Shown: positions 11,593 through 22,133, numbered from the stretch's first letter. The stretch is DNA of 64,000 nt from DATFQE01 sp963738205 (GCA_963738205.1 CAVTVQ010000006.1:372001-436000), one strand, 5' to 3'. Numbers and translations: made by a program. The notes: generated by a model from the letters alone, not told the origin.

Positions 11593-12943
11593 ATGCGGCC
11601 CGTGAGGCGGTACCACGTCACGACGTTCGGGTGTCAGATGAACGCCCACGACTCGGAGCGGATCAAGGGCATGCTCGAGGAGCTCGGGCTCGGCGAGGCG
11701 GTGTCTCAGGAGGACGCGGACGTAATGGTCTTCAACACCTGCACGATCCGCGAGAAGCCCGACCAGCGCTTCGCCGCCCACCTGGCGCAGGCGCGCGCGC
11801 TGAAGGAACGGGCGCCGGCAGGACGCCGTGATCGCCGTCGGCGGCTGCTACGCCGAGGCGCAGCGCGAGCGGCTCTTCGACCTCTACCCGTTCGTCGACG
11901 TCGCCTTCGGGCCGGGCACGATCCCGCACCTGGCCGAGTGGCTCGGCGCCGGCGGCGAGGGCGTTTCCGCGCGGCTCATTCGGCATCGCCGACGAGCGCA
12001 GCTTCGCCGGCACGCTCCCGATGCACCGCGAGCGTCGCTTCCAGGCCTGGGTGCAGGTCTCGATGGGCTGCAACTCCAAGTGCGCGTACTGCATCGTCCC
12101 GAGCGTGCGCGGGCGCGAGGTGAGCCGCCGGCCGGGCGAGCTCGTCGCCGAGGTCGACCCGCCTCGCCGCCGAGGGCGTGCGCGAGCTGACGCTGCTCGG
12201 CCAGAACGTCAACTCCTGGGGCCGCGACCTGGCGCCCGATATCCGGACCGACTTCGGCGAGCTGCTGCGCGCCTGCGACGCCGTCGCGGGGCTCGAGCGC
12301 ATCCGCTTCACGAGCCCGCATCCCAAGGACTTCCGTGAGCCCGTGATCGCCGCACTCGCCGAGTGCGAAGCGGTCTGCGAGCACGTCCACCTGCCGCTGC
12401 AGTCGGGCTCGCACGCGCATCCTCAAGGCGATGCGCCGCACCTACGACCGCGAGCGCTACCTGCGCGCTCGTCGAGCGGCTGCGCGCCGCCGTCCCCGAC
12501 CTCGCGCTCGGAACCGACATCATCGTCGGCTTCCCGGGCGAGACCGAGCAGGACTTCGCCGAGAACGCTCGCCGTTGTCGAGGAGGTCGCGCTACGACAG
12601 CGCCTTCACGTTCGTCTTCTCGCCGCGCGCCGGCACGGAGGCGGCCGCGATGCCCGACCAGGTGCCCGAGGAGGTCAAGCGGGAGCGGATCGAGCGCCTG
12701 ATCGAGCGTCGTCCAGCGGATCGCGGCGCGAGCGGAACGCCGAGCGCGTCGGCGGCGTGGAGCAGGTGCTCGTCGAGGGGCCGAGCCGCACCGATCCCAC
12801 CGCTGCTGCGCGGCCGCACCCGCCGCAACACGACCGTGAACTTCGCCGGCGCCGCCCAGCCCGGCGACCTCGTCGACGTGGCGATCGAGGGCGCCACCTC
12901 GACGACGCTGCGCGGCACCCAGGCCGCGCTCGTCGCGGCGTGA
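11593..12943 (+). CDS. miaB: tRNA-2-methylthio-N6-dimethylallyladenosine synthase MiaB (about ten frame breaks)
   Basis: MiaB is a radical-SAM methylthiotransferase acting on A37 of tRNA. The N-terminal UPF0004 domain carries its three cluster cysteines in TTFGCQMN, FNTCTIRE and GGCYAEA. The radical-SAM cluster is CNSKCAYC, followed by VPSVRGRE and LLGQNVNSWG. A TRAM domain ends the protein (TTVNFAGAAQPGDLVDVAI). The pieces lie in successive frames, with shifts near 11820, 11975, 12160, 12413, 12463, 12565, 12590, 12708, 12730 and 12800. Each moves the frame in the same direction, as one extra base would. With those bases removed a full-length protein of about 447 residues results. Its stop overlaps the miaA start. 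miaB and miaA act in sequence on the same base. Confidence 0.88.
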
Positions 12944-14278
12944 TCGTCGCACTCTTCGGCCCGACTGCAGCCGGCAAGACCGACGTCGCCGAGGCCCTGG
13001 CCGACACGATCGGCGGCGAGCTGGTCTCGGCGGACGCGATGCAGGTCTATAGCGGCTTACCGATCCTCACGAACCAGTCCCAGCGCGCCGCCCGCCTCGT
13101 TGCCGTCTGGCCGCTCTCCCACGAGGCCTCGGTTGCGGAGTACCAGCGCCTGGCGCACGAGGCGATCGACGACATCCTCGCCGCCGGCCGGACGCCGATC
13201 GTGGTCGGCGGCACCGGCCTCTACCTGCGTGCCGCACTGGCAGGCCTCGACCTGCCGCCCGCCGGCCCGCCCGAGCTGCGCGGCCGGATGGAGGAGGCGT
13301 ATGACCGCGTCGGGCCAGAGCGGGCTCACGCGCTGCTCGCCGAGCGCGACCCTCAGGCCGGTGCGCGCGGTGCATGCCAACGACCGCCGGCGCGTCGTCC
13401 GGGCGCTCGAGCTGGTCGAGCTGGGCCGCTCGCTGGCGCCGGAGCACGACCGGCTTTGGGCCGACGACACTCGTCATCCGACGACCATCTTCGGGCTCGA
13501 CCTCCCGCGCGAGCTGCTGCTGCAGCGCATCGAAGCGCGAACGGAGTCGATGCTCGAGCGTGGGGTGGAGGAGGAGGTCCGCCGAGCCGTAGCCGAGCCG
13601 ATCTCGACGACTGCTCGAGCGATCCACGGCCTGTCCGACTTCGCCGAGCTTCCACGCGCGGAGGCGATCGAGAGCTACAACCGGCGTGTTCGCCGCTACG
13701 CCGCTTATCAGCGCAAGTGGATGCGGCGGATCCCGCGCCTGATCCCGATCCGTGCCGACCGTCCGCCCGCTGAGAGCGCCGACGACATCGCGGCGCAGGT
13801 CGAGCAGGGCGCCACTCTGCGCACGGCCGGGCCGGACGATGCGGAAGCGGTCTTCCAGGTTCAGCGGGAGGCATCCCTGGCCGGGCTCGCTCACATCTAT
13901 CCGCCCGAGCTCTACCCCTATCCCGACGACGAGGTGCGCAGGCACTGGCGCGAGGCGCTTGCGAACGGCGTCACGCGGGTGGTCGTCGCCGAGCAGAACG
14001 GCCGCGTCGTCGGCTTCGCCTCGCGGACGCGAGACCGGCTCGATGGGCTCTACGTCGCGCCGGAAGCGTGGGGGAGCGGGCTCGCAGGCCGCCTGCACGA
14101 CGAGGCCCTGCGCGGCATCGCCGAGTCCGGTGAGCCCGTGGCGCGCCTGTGGGTGCTCGAGCACAACGGTCGGGCGCGCCGCTTCTACGAGCGGCGGGGC
14201 TGGACGCCGGACGGCACGGAGCGCGTGGTGCCGTTCCCGCCGCACCCGCTCGACGTCGGCTACACAAGGAAGACCTGA
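12940..14278 (+). CDS. miaA: tRNA dimethylallyltransferase MiaA fused to a C-terminal GNAT acetyltransferase domain (one frame break)
   Basis: MiaA adds the isopentenyl group to A37 of tRNA, the substrate for MiaB. GTG 12940 overlaps the miaB stop. The P-loop GPTAAGKT is at residues 7-14, and SADAMQVYSG and VGGTGLYLRA are canonical. The frame breaks near 13362; removing one G in GCCG-G-TGCGC yields AVRAVHANDRRRVVRALE. The MiaA part ends with YAAYQRKWMRRIPR. Instead of stopping, the frame runs on through a short linker into a GNAT domain (LRTAGPDDAEAVF, GLYVAPEAWGSGLAGRLH, RLWVLEHNGRARRFYERRGW) to TGA 14276. The fusion may be real, or an undetected indel may have removed a stop near 13800. Confidence 0.85.
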
Positions 14279-14952
14279 TGGAGCGCTGGACCGCGCTCGG
14301 TAACGTCTACCTGGTCGCCGAGGAGACGCCGAGCGACGTCGCGGCGGCGGTCGGTGACGCGGACGGAATCGTCGAGGTCGTCGACCGCGGCGAGGACTGG
14401 GTCGACGTGCGGATCTGGAACCCCGACGGCTCGCTCGCCGAGATGTCCGGCAACGGGACGCGGATCGCCGCGCGTTGGTTGTCCGCCCGGACGGGCCGGG
14501 GGCTGGTGACGATCCGCGTTGGCCCGCGCGAGACGAAGGCCCGCATGATGCCCCACGAGCTCGTCGAGCAGGAGCTCGGCGAAGTGGAGGTGTGGGACCC
14601 CGAGGAGATCGCCGGCCTCAGGGTGATACGGGTCTCGGTCGGCAACCCGCACGCCGTCGTCGAGGGCAACCCCGAAGACCTGCCGCAGATCGGGCCGCGA
14701 CTCGAGACCGACGAGGCATTCCCACGGCGAACCAACGTCCAGGTGGCGCGCCGGGACGGCCCGAACGAGGCGACGGCGCGCGTGTGGGAGCGTGGAGTGG
14801 GAGAGACGGCGTCATCGGGCACGAGCGCGGTCGCGGTGGCCGCCGCCCTGCGCCTCGATCCGGCGACGATCCGCTTCCCCGGCGGCGAGCTGACGGTCCG
14901 TTTCGACGGCCGTCGCGCCTTCCTCACGGGCCCGGCCGAACGCGTCGGCTGA
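14278..14952 (+). CDS. dapF: Diaminopimelate epimerase homologue lacking both catalytic cysteines
   Basis: By fold and position this is DapF, which converts LL- to meso-diaminopimelate for lysine and peptidoglycan. Recognisable family blocks are WNPDGSLAEMSGNGTRIAARW, SVGNPHAVV, RTNVQVAR and VWERGVGETASSGTSAVAVA. The canonical enzyme has MCGNG and ACGTGA, where the two cysteines act as acid and base. Here both are serine (MSGNG and SSGTSA), the RC of the first motif is RI, and GND near the start is GNV. At 224 residues it is also about 50 shorter than usual. The start overlaps the previous stop (TGATG). Synteny after miaA is that of authentic dapF, so either a serine variant functions or another epimerase exists elsewhere. 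No frame break is seen. Confidence 0.8.
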   Translation: MERWTALGNVYLVAEETPSDVAAAVGDADGIVEVVDRGEDWVDVRIWNPDGSLAEMSGNGTRIAARWLSARTGRGLVTIRVGPRETKARMMPHELVEQELGEVEVWDPEEIAGLRVIRVSVGNPHAVVEGNPEDLPQIGPRLETDEAFPRRTNVQVARRDGPNEATARVWERGVGETASSGTSAVAVAAALRLDPATIRFPGGELTVRFDGRRAFLTGPAERVG

Positions 14953-15114
14953 GGAGGGCTTGGCGAAACGGCGCTATGCCGCCGGGCCGCGCTGCTCGTC
15001 CCGAGGCGGCGTCCTCAGTCGCGCCCGTATAGCTCCGCATACGAACGCTCCCTGCGTCCTTGCCTCGGACCGACCATCGCACCCCGACGACGAGCGACGC
15101 TCCACCAACCCCTC

Positions 15115-15863
<749 letters not shown>

Positions 15864-15867
<4 letters not shown>

Positions 15868-17003
15868 AGCGCCTGCTCCAGCAGCTCCGCCGCCCGGCGG
15901 CATTCCTCGATGCTCGGCACCAGCGCGAAGCGGACGTAGCCCTCACCGGACGGCCCGAAGAAGGGGCCGGGAGAGACGACGACGCCGTGCTCGAGCAGGC
16001 GCTCGGCGAAGGCCTCGGACCCGCCCTCGACCTCGACCCACAGGTACATCCCCGCGTTGCTCGCCGCGACTCGCAGTCCCTTGCGCTGGAGCACGGGCAG
16101 CAGCGCCTCCCGCTTGGCGCCGTAGAGGGCGCGGGCGTCCTCGACGTGGCCTTCGTCGCTCCACGCGACGATCGACGCTCGCTGGACGAACTCCTGCGGT
16201 GCCGTGCCCACCGTCGGCCGGAACGCCCGCAGCGCCGCGACCAGCTCGTCGTCGCCGGCCGCGAAGCCCGAGCGGTAGCCGGTCATCGACGAACGCTTGG
16301 ACAGCGTGTTGAAGACGAGCACGTTGCGCAGGCTCCTGGCCTGCAGCGCCGACGCGGGCGGCTCGTCGAACCAGAGCTCGGTGTACGCCTCGTCCGAGGC
16401 CAGGACGAAGTCGTGCTCGCGCGCGAGGGCGGCGAGCCGCTCGTAGAAGGTCCTCGGCGCGATCGCGCCAGTCGGGTTGTTCGGGTAGTTGACCCAGAGG
16501 ATCGCCAGGCGGTCCCACAGACCCTCCAGCGCGTCCAGGTCCGGTAGGAAGTCGTTCACCTCGACGAGGGGCAGCGCCACCGTCTCGGCGCCGGCGAAGA
16601 GCGCTCCGCGCTCGGGCACCGGGTAGCCGGGCTCGGTGAACGCAACGAGGTCGCGGCCGCCGTCGCGGTCGACGAGCACCTGCGCGAGGCTGAAGATCGC
16701 CTCCTTGGAGCCGAGGGTGGGGATCACCTGCCGCTCCGGGTCGAGCCGCACGCCGAAGCGGCCGCGCACCCAGGTCGAGATCGCGTCGCGCAACTCGGGG
16801 AGCCCCTGCGCGAGCGGGTACTTCGACGTCTCGTCGACGCTGGCCAGCAGCGCCTCGCGGATGATCGGCGGTGTCCGCTCGCGCGGATCGCCGACGCCGA
16901 AGTCGATCAGCTCGACGCCGCGCTCGGCGACGCGTCGCTTGGCCTCCTCGAGCCGCACGAACGGATACGTGCCGACGGAGGTGAGGACGGGGGACAAGCG
17001 CAC
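15864..17003 (-). CDS. dapC: Succinyldiaminopimelate transaminase (class I/II aminotransferase)
   Basis: This 379-residue PLP-dependent aminotransferase probably converts N-succinyl-2-amino-6-ketopimelate to N-succinyl-LL-diaminopimelate. Fold-type I landmarks are FGVGDPRE, the NYPNNPTGAI motif that binds PLP, SDEAYTELWF, the PLP lysine in FNTLSKRSSMTGYRSGF, and the C-terminal arginine region GYVRFALVPS. Function is assigned from its place between dapE and dapD. It starts at GTG 17003, three bases from the dapE stop. Confidence 0.88.
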
Positions 17004-17006
17004 GTG

Positions 17007-18065
17007 TCAGACGCTACCGAGGGCGAAGGCGGTCAGGGCCTCGAACGTCCGCGCGAGCTCGGCGATCTCGACCTGCTCGTCGACGCGGTGCGCGTACCTC
17101 GTAGCTCCCGGCCCGAGATTGACCGCGTCGAGACCGCGCTCGGCGAACTGCGCGACGGGCGTCCAGGCCTGCTTTGGCGCCACCTGGAAGCCGCCCGCGA
17201 CGCGGAGGCGCTCGAGCAGCTGATTCAGCGCCGGCACGGGAGCTGCGCCCGAGTGGCTGAGGATCTCCACGTCACCCGCCAGCTCGCGCAGCCGCGCCTC
17301 CGCCTCGGCACGCGTGCGGCCCGGCGCGTAGCGGAAGTTGAGCGTGGCAGTCGCGCTCGCGGGCACGACGTTGTCGGCGACGCCGCCCTCGATGCGCGTC
17401 ACTGTCACGACCTCCCGGAACGTCAGGCCGCCGTTCTCGACGTCCACGGGCTCGAGCCGCACGATCGGCGCGAGCGCCTCGACGGCGAGCCCGATCGCGT
17501 TGACGCCGGTCCACGGCCGCGCCGCGTGCGCGCTTTCGCCCACGAACGTCCGGCGCGCAACGATCGAGCCGACGCAGCCGGCGTGAATCTGGTTATCCGT
17601 CGGCTCGAGCACGACGACCAGCGCGACGCGGTCGAGCAGTCCGGTGTCGAAGAGCCTCGGGAGGGGGCTTTCCTCGACGGCGATCTCCTCCCGGCCGAAG
17701 AAGACGAAGCCGAGGTCGACGCTCGCGTCTTTGCCTTCTGCGGCCCACCAAGGGGCGAGCTCCATCATCACCGCCACGCCGGCCTTCATGTCGCTCGCAC
17801 CGAGGCCGACGACGCGGCCGTCCGCGATCCGGCCCGGGATGTTGGCCTGGGCGGGAACGGTGTCGAGGTGGCCGGCGAGCACCACGAGCGGCCGGTTGCA
17901 GCCGCCTCGGTCGTACCAGAGGGTCTCGGCGTCACGCCACGTGGGCTCCCACGGCATCTCTGCGGCGACGTAGGCCGTGATCGCCGCTTCGTTGCGGCTT
18001 TCGGACGGGATGTCGACCAGCTCGAGCGTGCGACGAGCGAGCCGGTCGGCGATGGCTTCTGGCAC
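17007..18065 (-). CDS. dapE: Succinyl-diaminopimelate desuccinylase (M20 peptidase family)
   Basis: A 352-residue M20 metallohydrolase that removes succinate from N-succinyl-LL-diaminopimelate. Metal and catalytic motifs are LAGHLDTVPAQ, GLGASDMKAGVAVMM and a FGREEI block. In that block the usual catalytic EE lies, and the protein continues with PTDNQIHAGCVGSI. The dimerisation lid (SAHAARPWTGVNAI) and C-terminal NLGPGATRYAHRVDEQVEI are also present. GTG 18065 is chosen as start because the protein begins VPEAIADRLARRTLELVDI, a typical M20 opening. The operon dapE-dapC-dapD runs leftwards and shares a divergent promoter region with the copper oxidase gene. Confidence 0.9.
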   Translation of the reverse strand: MPEAIADRLARRTLELVDIPSESRNEAAITAYVAAEMPWEPTWRDAETLWYDRGGCNRPLVVLAGHLDTVPAQANIPGRIADGRVVGLGASDMKAGVAVMMELAPWWAAEGKDASVDLGFVFFGREEIAVEESPLPRLFDTGLLDRVALVVVLEPTDNQIHAGCVGSIVARRTFVGESAHAARPWTGVNAIGLAVEALAPIVRLEPVDVENGGLTFREVVTVTRIEGGVADNVVPASATATLNFRYAPGRTRAEAEARLRELAGDVEILSHSGAAPVPALNQLLERLRVAGGFQVAPKQAWTPVAQFAERGLDAVNLGPGATRYAHRVDEQVEIAELARTFEALTAFALGSV

Positions 18066-18183
18066 GGAGCGGCATACTAGGCGTGACCCAGCGCCAGCCC
18101 GATCCCCTGCTGGGGAAGGTGGGACCGGAGCGGTCGGGCGGCAATTGTGGCGCAGTCGGAGCTGGCGAATCGCTGAGCGCCCC

Positions 18184-18212
18184 TTGAACTTGGACGGGGG
18201 CGGTGCTAATGC
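18184..18212 (+). promoter_or_regulatory. Possible promoter giving a near-leaderless oxidase mRNA
   Basis: TTGAAC (18184-18189) and TAATGC (18207-18212) are separated by 17 bases and lie just ahead of the GTG at 18223. The -10 match is weak, so this is only a candidate. If used, the transcript would have little or no leader. Confidence 0.35.
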
Positions 18213-18222
18213 TGTATTGGCG

Positions 18223-20271
18223 GTGAGCTCTGCGGCCACCCTTTTTCGTCGTCATCCGGCGCGCCCAGGCGGGTGGGCGATCCGTGCTGCGCTCTTCGTC
18301 GCGCTGGTGCAAGCGGCAGCACTCGGTGCTCCCGGCGTCGGCGGGGCGCACGACGTCAACACTCCGGCGGGTCACGAGGCCGAGGACGCGGTCGTCCACA
18401 GCGCGGCGACCGAATCGACGCTCAACAACGGAACACGGATCCGCTCCGCGTGGGCGTCCCAGGCGGCCGACGCGGTCGCCGCGGCCGATCCCGGGCTAGT
18501 CGGGCAGTGGGGCCCAGTCGAGAACTGGCCCGTCGTCGGGATTCATGTGGCGCTGCTTCCGAACGGCAAACTGCTTGCCTGGGACTCCGTCGGCGATGCC
18601 GCGACCGAGAAATTCCCCGTTCACAACTTCACGAGAGCGACCATCTACGACCCCATGACGGGGGTCCATACGCCCGCCACGGTCGATACGGGCTACAACA
18701 TCTTCTGCGCCGGTTTCGCGCACCTCTTCGACGGTTCGGTGTTCATCGCCGGCGGCAACAAGAACGCGCAACTTCAGGGGATCAACCAGACGCACCTGTT
18801 CAACCCTGTGACCAACGGCTGGAGCCTCGGTCCCACTATGGCGGCCGGTCGCTGGTACCCGTCCGTAACGCCGCTGACGAACGGCGAGATGCTGATCACC
18901 GAAGGCGGTCCCGATACTCCGGAGGTACGGACGACCGAGGGGACACTGCGGGCACTGAGCACTGCCACGCTCAACCTGCCGCTCTATCCGTGGATGGACG
19001 TCGCGCCCGATGGTCGCGTCTTCTACTCGGGGCCGGATCAGACCCTGCGGAAGCTCGACACGGCGGGCGGGGGCTCATGGCAGACCTTCGGGCAGCGCGA
19101 CGCAATCAACCGCGGCTACGGAAGCCACGCGGTCTACGACATCGGAAAGACGCTCGTGGCCGGAGGCGGGTCTTCGTCGAGGAGCGCGGTCGTGATCGAC
19201 ACCAACGCCGCCGCGCCGGCGCCGCCCCAAGTCACCGCCACTTCGTCGATGGCCTTCGGCCGTCGCCAGCACAACCTCACGCTGCTTGCGGACGGGAGCG
19301 TCCTTGCGACCGGCGGCAACTCGACCGGTGCCTCACTCATCGACATGAACGGCGGCGTCTACAACGCCGAGCGCTGGGATCCCGCGACGGGTCAATGGAC
19401 GACCCTCGCAGCGCAGGCTGTGACTCGCCAGTATCACTCGACCGCGCTGCTGCTCCCGGACGGCCGCGTGCTCTCGTCGGGCGGCGGCATCTGCGGCACC
19501 TGCGACGATGTTGGCTATCTGGCGAAGAACGCTGAGGTCTTCACACCGCCGTACCTGTTCAGAAAAGACGGCTCCGGGGAGTTTGCTCCGCGTCCCGAGA
19601 TCACCGGCGCGCCTGGCACGGTCAGCCACGGTACGCCCTTCCAGATCGACACGCCGAACGCCGCTTCGATCAGGAAGGTCGGGCTGATCCGGCTGGGCTC
19701 GCAAACACACTCGGTCGAGATGGAGCAGCGTTACGTCCCGCTTTCCTTCACACCCGGCGAGGCAGCGCTGACGGCGACCATCCCCGCAAACCCGAACACG
19801 GCGGTCCCGGGCATGTACATGCTCTTCATCGTCGATGCCGCCGGCGTCCCGTCGGTGGCGAGCATCGTCCAACTCGACGCCTCGGCACCGCCTCCTCCTC
19901 CTCCTCCTCCACCACCACCGCCTCCTCCGCCACCACCGCCTCCTCCGCCACCGCCTCCTCCGCCACCACCGCCGCCACCGCCACCGCCGAATCAGCCGCC
20001 GAGCGTGGCGCTCACGTCGAACGGCGTCAGCTTCACTTCCCCGGCCAAGATCTCGCTCACGGCGACCGCTGCCGACCCCGACGGCACCGTGATTCGCGTC
20101 GAGTTCTTCAACGGCGCGACGAAGCTGGGCGAGGACACGACCGCGCCGTACACAGCCCAGTGGAACACCGGCGCCGCCGGCACCTACACCATGACCGCAC
20201 GGGCGACCGACAACTCCGGCGCGACGACGACCAGTAGCCCGCGCACGATCACCGTCACCAAGAAGCGCTAG
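18223..20271 (+). CDS. Secreted copper-radical oxidase (galactose oxidase/GlxA-like) with a polyproline linker and Ig-like domain
   Basis: A 682-residue extracellular enzyme. After a signal peptide (WAIRAALFVALVQAAALGAP, residues about 22-45) comes a Kelch-type beta-propeller and a DUF1929 domain, the architecture of galactose oxidase and Streptomyces GlxA. All radical-copper site residues can be placed. They are the thioether Cys in NIFCAGFAHLFDGS, its Tyr partner in GRWYPSVTPL, the axial Tyr-His in RQYHSTALLLPDGR and the DUF1929 His in GSQTHSVEMEQR. Next is an unbroken run of 34 prolines (19888-19989), then an Ig-like domain (VRVEFFNGATKLGEDTTAPY). The expected reaction is oxidation of a primary alcohol with production of hydrogen peroxide; the substrate is unknown. 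GTG 18223 is chosen because the signal peptide starts there. The product may modify surface glycans. Confidence 0.85.
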   Translation: MSSAATLFRRHPARPGGWAIRAALFVALVQAAALGAPGVGGAHDVNTPAGHEAEDAVVHSAATESTLNNGTRIRSAWASQAADAVAAADPGLVGQWGPVENWPVVGIHVALLPNGKLLAWDSVGDAATEKFPVHNFTRATIYDPMTGVHTPATVDTGYNIFCAGFAHLFDGSVFIAGGNKNAQLQGINQTHLFNPVTNGWSLGPTMAAGRWYPSVTPLTNGEMLITEGGPDTPEVRTTEGTLRALSTATLNLPLYPWMDVAPDGRVFYSGPDQTLRKLDTAGGGSWQTFGQRDAINRGYGSHAVYDIGKTLVAGGGSSSRSAVVIDTNAAAPAPPQVTATSSMAFGRRQHNLTLLADGSVLATGGNSTGASLIDMNGGVYNAERWDPATGQWTTLAAQAVTRQYHSTALLLPDGRVLSSGGGICGTCDDVGYLAKNAEVFTPPYLFRKDGSGEFAPRPEITGAPGTVSHGTPFQIDTPNAASIRKVGLIRLGSQTHSVEMEQRYVPLSFTPGEAALTATIPANPNTAVPGMYMLFIVDAAGVPSVASIVQLDASAPPPPPPPPPPPPPPPPPPPPPPPPPPPPPPPPPPNQPPSVALTSNGVSFTSPAKISLTATAADPDGTVIRVEFFNGATKLGEDTTAPYTAQWNTGAAGTYTMTARATDNSGATTTSSPRTITVTKKR

Positions 20272-20373
20272 ACCGACGCGGATTCGCTGAGCGCCGCGAG
20301 CGAGAGGTCTCGAGTCCCGCGCACGTCCTGCTCGACGCCACCGAACTGAGCAACGCTGAACTATCGTCCCGGT

Positions 20374-21705
20374 GTGCCTTCGCGAATGCCAGATCCTCTG
20401 CCGGGAACGGAGCCGGAGCGCGCCTTCGTCGTCGCCGTCCTTCCGCCCGGAGCGGATGCCGACGCCGAGCTGGGCGAGCTTCGTGAGCTCGCCCGCACCG
20501 CGCTCGCCGAGCCGATCGGCGAGCTCGTCCAGCATCGGGCGCAGCCCGACCGGCGGAGCTATGTCGGCAAAGGGAAGCTCCAGGAGCTCGAGCAGGCGTA
20601 CAAGAACGCGGGCGCCGAGGTACTCCTCGTCGACGACGAGCTCTCGCCGACCCAGCAGCGGACACTCGAGAACGCGCTGACCGCGCGCGTCGTCGACCGC
20701 ACGCAGCTGATCCTCGACATCTTCGCCCAGCACGCGGTCTCCGCCGAAGGCAACCTCCAGGTCGAGCTCGCGCAGCTGCAGTACAACCTGCCGAGGATGC
20801 GCGGCGCCTGGCAGCACCTCGAGCGGCTCGGCGGTGGTCGGGGAACGGTCGGCGCCGGTGTCGGCACGAGAGGCCCCGGTGAGAGCCAGCTCGAGACGGA
20901 CCGCCGCCTAGCCCGCAACCGGATCACGCTGCTGCGCAAGCGCCTCAAGGGCCTGACGAAGCAGCGCGAGACGCGTAGGAAGGAGCGGAAGCGCTCGGAG
21001 ACCCCGACCGTGGCGCTCGCCGGCTACACGAACGTTGGCAAGTCGACGCTCCTGAACGCGCTCACCGACGGCGACGTGTCCGTCGAGAACAGGCTGTTCG
21101 AGACGCTCGACCCCACCACACGCGGCTTCGAGCACGAGGGGCGCCGCTACCTCGTCACCGACACGGTCGGCTTCATCCGCCGTTTGCCGCACGAGCTGGT
21201 CGAAGGCTTCGCCTCGACGCTCGAGGAGACGCTGTCTGCCGACCTCGTGCTGCACGTGATCGACGCCTCGGAGCCGGACGAGCGGATCGACGAGATGCGC
21301 AAGGCGGTGGAGGCGGTGCTGCACGAGATCGGCGCCGACGAGCTGCCGGTGCTCCAGGTCTTGAACAAGATCGACGCGGTCGACCCGCTCGGCCGGCGGC
21401 GGCTCGGGAATCGCTTCCCGGATGCGCTCCAGGTCTCCGCGCTCACCGGCGAGGGCCTGGAGGAGCTCCGCGTCGCAATCGCCGACCAGTTCGGGGAGCG
21501 CTTCGAGGCCGTTCGGCTGCTGCTGCCGTACGACGAGGGCGCCAAGCTGGCCGAGCTCTACGAGCTCGGAGCACCGATCGACGAGCGTGAGGACGGCCCC
21601 GAAGGCGTGCACATCCGGGCGCGCCTGCCGCGCCGCGACGTCCCGCGCTTCGCGCCCTACCTCGTCGCCGAGGCTCGCGAAGAGCCACACACGGCCACGC
21701 GGTGA
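20374..21705 (+). CDS. hflX: Ribosome-associated GTPase HflX
   Basis: HflX binds the 50S subunit and can split stalled or hibernating ribosomes. The 443-residue protein has the N-terminal HflX domain (YVGKGKLQELEQAYKNAGAE, LSPTQQRTLENALTARVVDR) and the glycine-rich GGGRGTVGAGVGTRGPGESQ. It ends with a G domain: G1 GYTNVGKST, G3 DTVGFIRRLP, G4 NKID, G5 SAL. GTG 20374 is the first good start after the oxidase. The next gene overlaps its stop (GTGA), giving hflX-dut-NUDIX. Confidence 0.96.
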   Translation: MPSRMPDPLPGTEPERAFVVAVLPPGADADAELGELRELARTALAEPIGELVQHRAQPDRRSYVGKGKLQELEQAYKNAGAEVLLVDDELSPTQQRTLENALTARVVDRTQLILDIFAQHAVSAEGNLQVELAQLQYNLPRMRGAWQHLERLGGGRGTVGAGVGTRGPGESQLETDRRLARNRITLLRKRLKGLTKQRETRRKERKRSETPTVALAGYTNVGKSTLLNALTDGDVSVENRLFETLDPTTRGFEHEGRRYLVTDTVGFIRRLPHELVEGFASTLEETLSADLVLHVIDASEPDERIDEMRKAVEAVLHEIGADELPVLQVLNKIDAVDPLGRRRLGNRFPDALQVSALTGEGLEELRVAIADQFGERFEAVRLLLPYDEGAKLAELYELGAPIDEREDGPEGVHIRARLPRRDVPRFAPYLVAEAREEPHTATR

Positions 21706-22133
21706 CCGAGCTTCCGATCCGGCGCCTCCGCGAGGACGCCGTCCTCCCGACCCGTGCCTACGACGGGGACGCCGGTATCGACCTGACCGCGTACGAGCCT
21801 GCCGACCTCCCGCCCGGGGGACGCGCCACGGTCGGCACGGGCCTCGCGATCGCCGTCCCGGACGGCCATGCGGGTCTCGTGCTGCCGCGCAGCGGGTTGG
21901 CGGCGAAGCACGGAATCGGGGTGCTGAACGCGCCGGGCTTGATCGACTCGGGGTATCGCGGCGAGCTTCGTATCATCTTGTACAACCCGGGGCGCGAGGC
22001 GTTTAGAGTTGAGCCCGGGATGCGGATCGCGCAACTCGTCCTCGTCGCGGTCGAAACCGTCAGCCTGCACGAGGTCGACGAGCTTCCGCAGAGCGAGCGC
22101 GGCGAGCGCGGGTTCGGCTCGTCCAGGGTCTAG
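21702..22133 (+). CDS. dut: dUTP diphosphatase
   Basis: A 143-residue trimeric dUTPase that hydrolyses dUTP to dUMP, keeping uracil out of DNA and feeding dTMP synthesis. The five conserved motifs are visible: DAGIDLTA, LPRSGLAAKHGI, NAPGLIDSGYRGEL, RIAQLVL and RGERGFGSS. It starts at GTG 21702, overlapping the hflX stop, and ends directly before the NUDIX gene. Confidence 0.96.
   Translation: MTELPIRRLREDAVLPTRAYDGDAGIDLTAYEPADLPPGGRATVGTGLAIAVPDGHAGLVLPRSGLAAKHGIGVLNAPGLIDSGYRGELRIILYNPGREAFRVEPGMRIAQLVLVAVETVSLHEVDELPQSERGERGFGSSRV

Noticed and set aside
19888..19989. Repeat-rich CCN tract considered as a CRISPR or satellite repeat
   Set aside because: It is an in-frame polyproline coding run without spacers.
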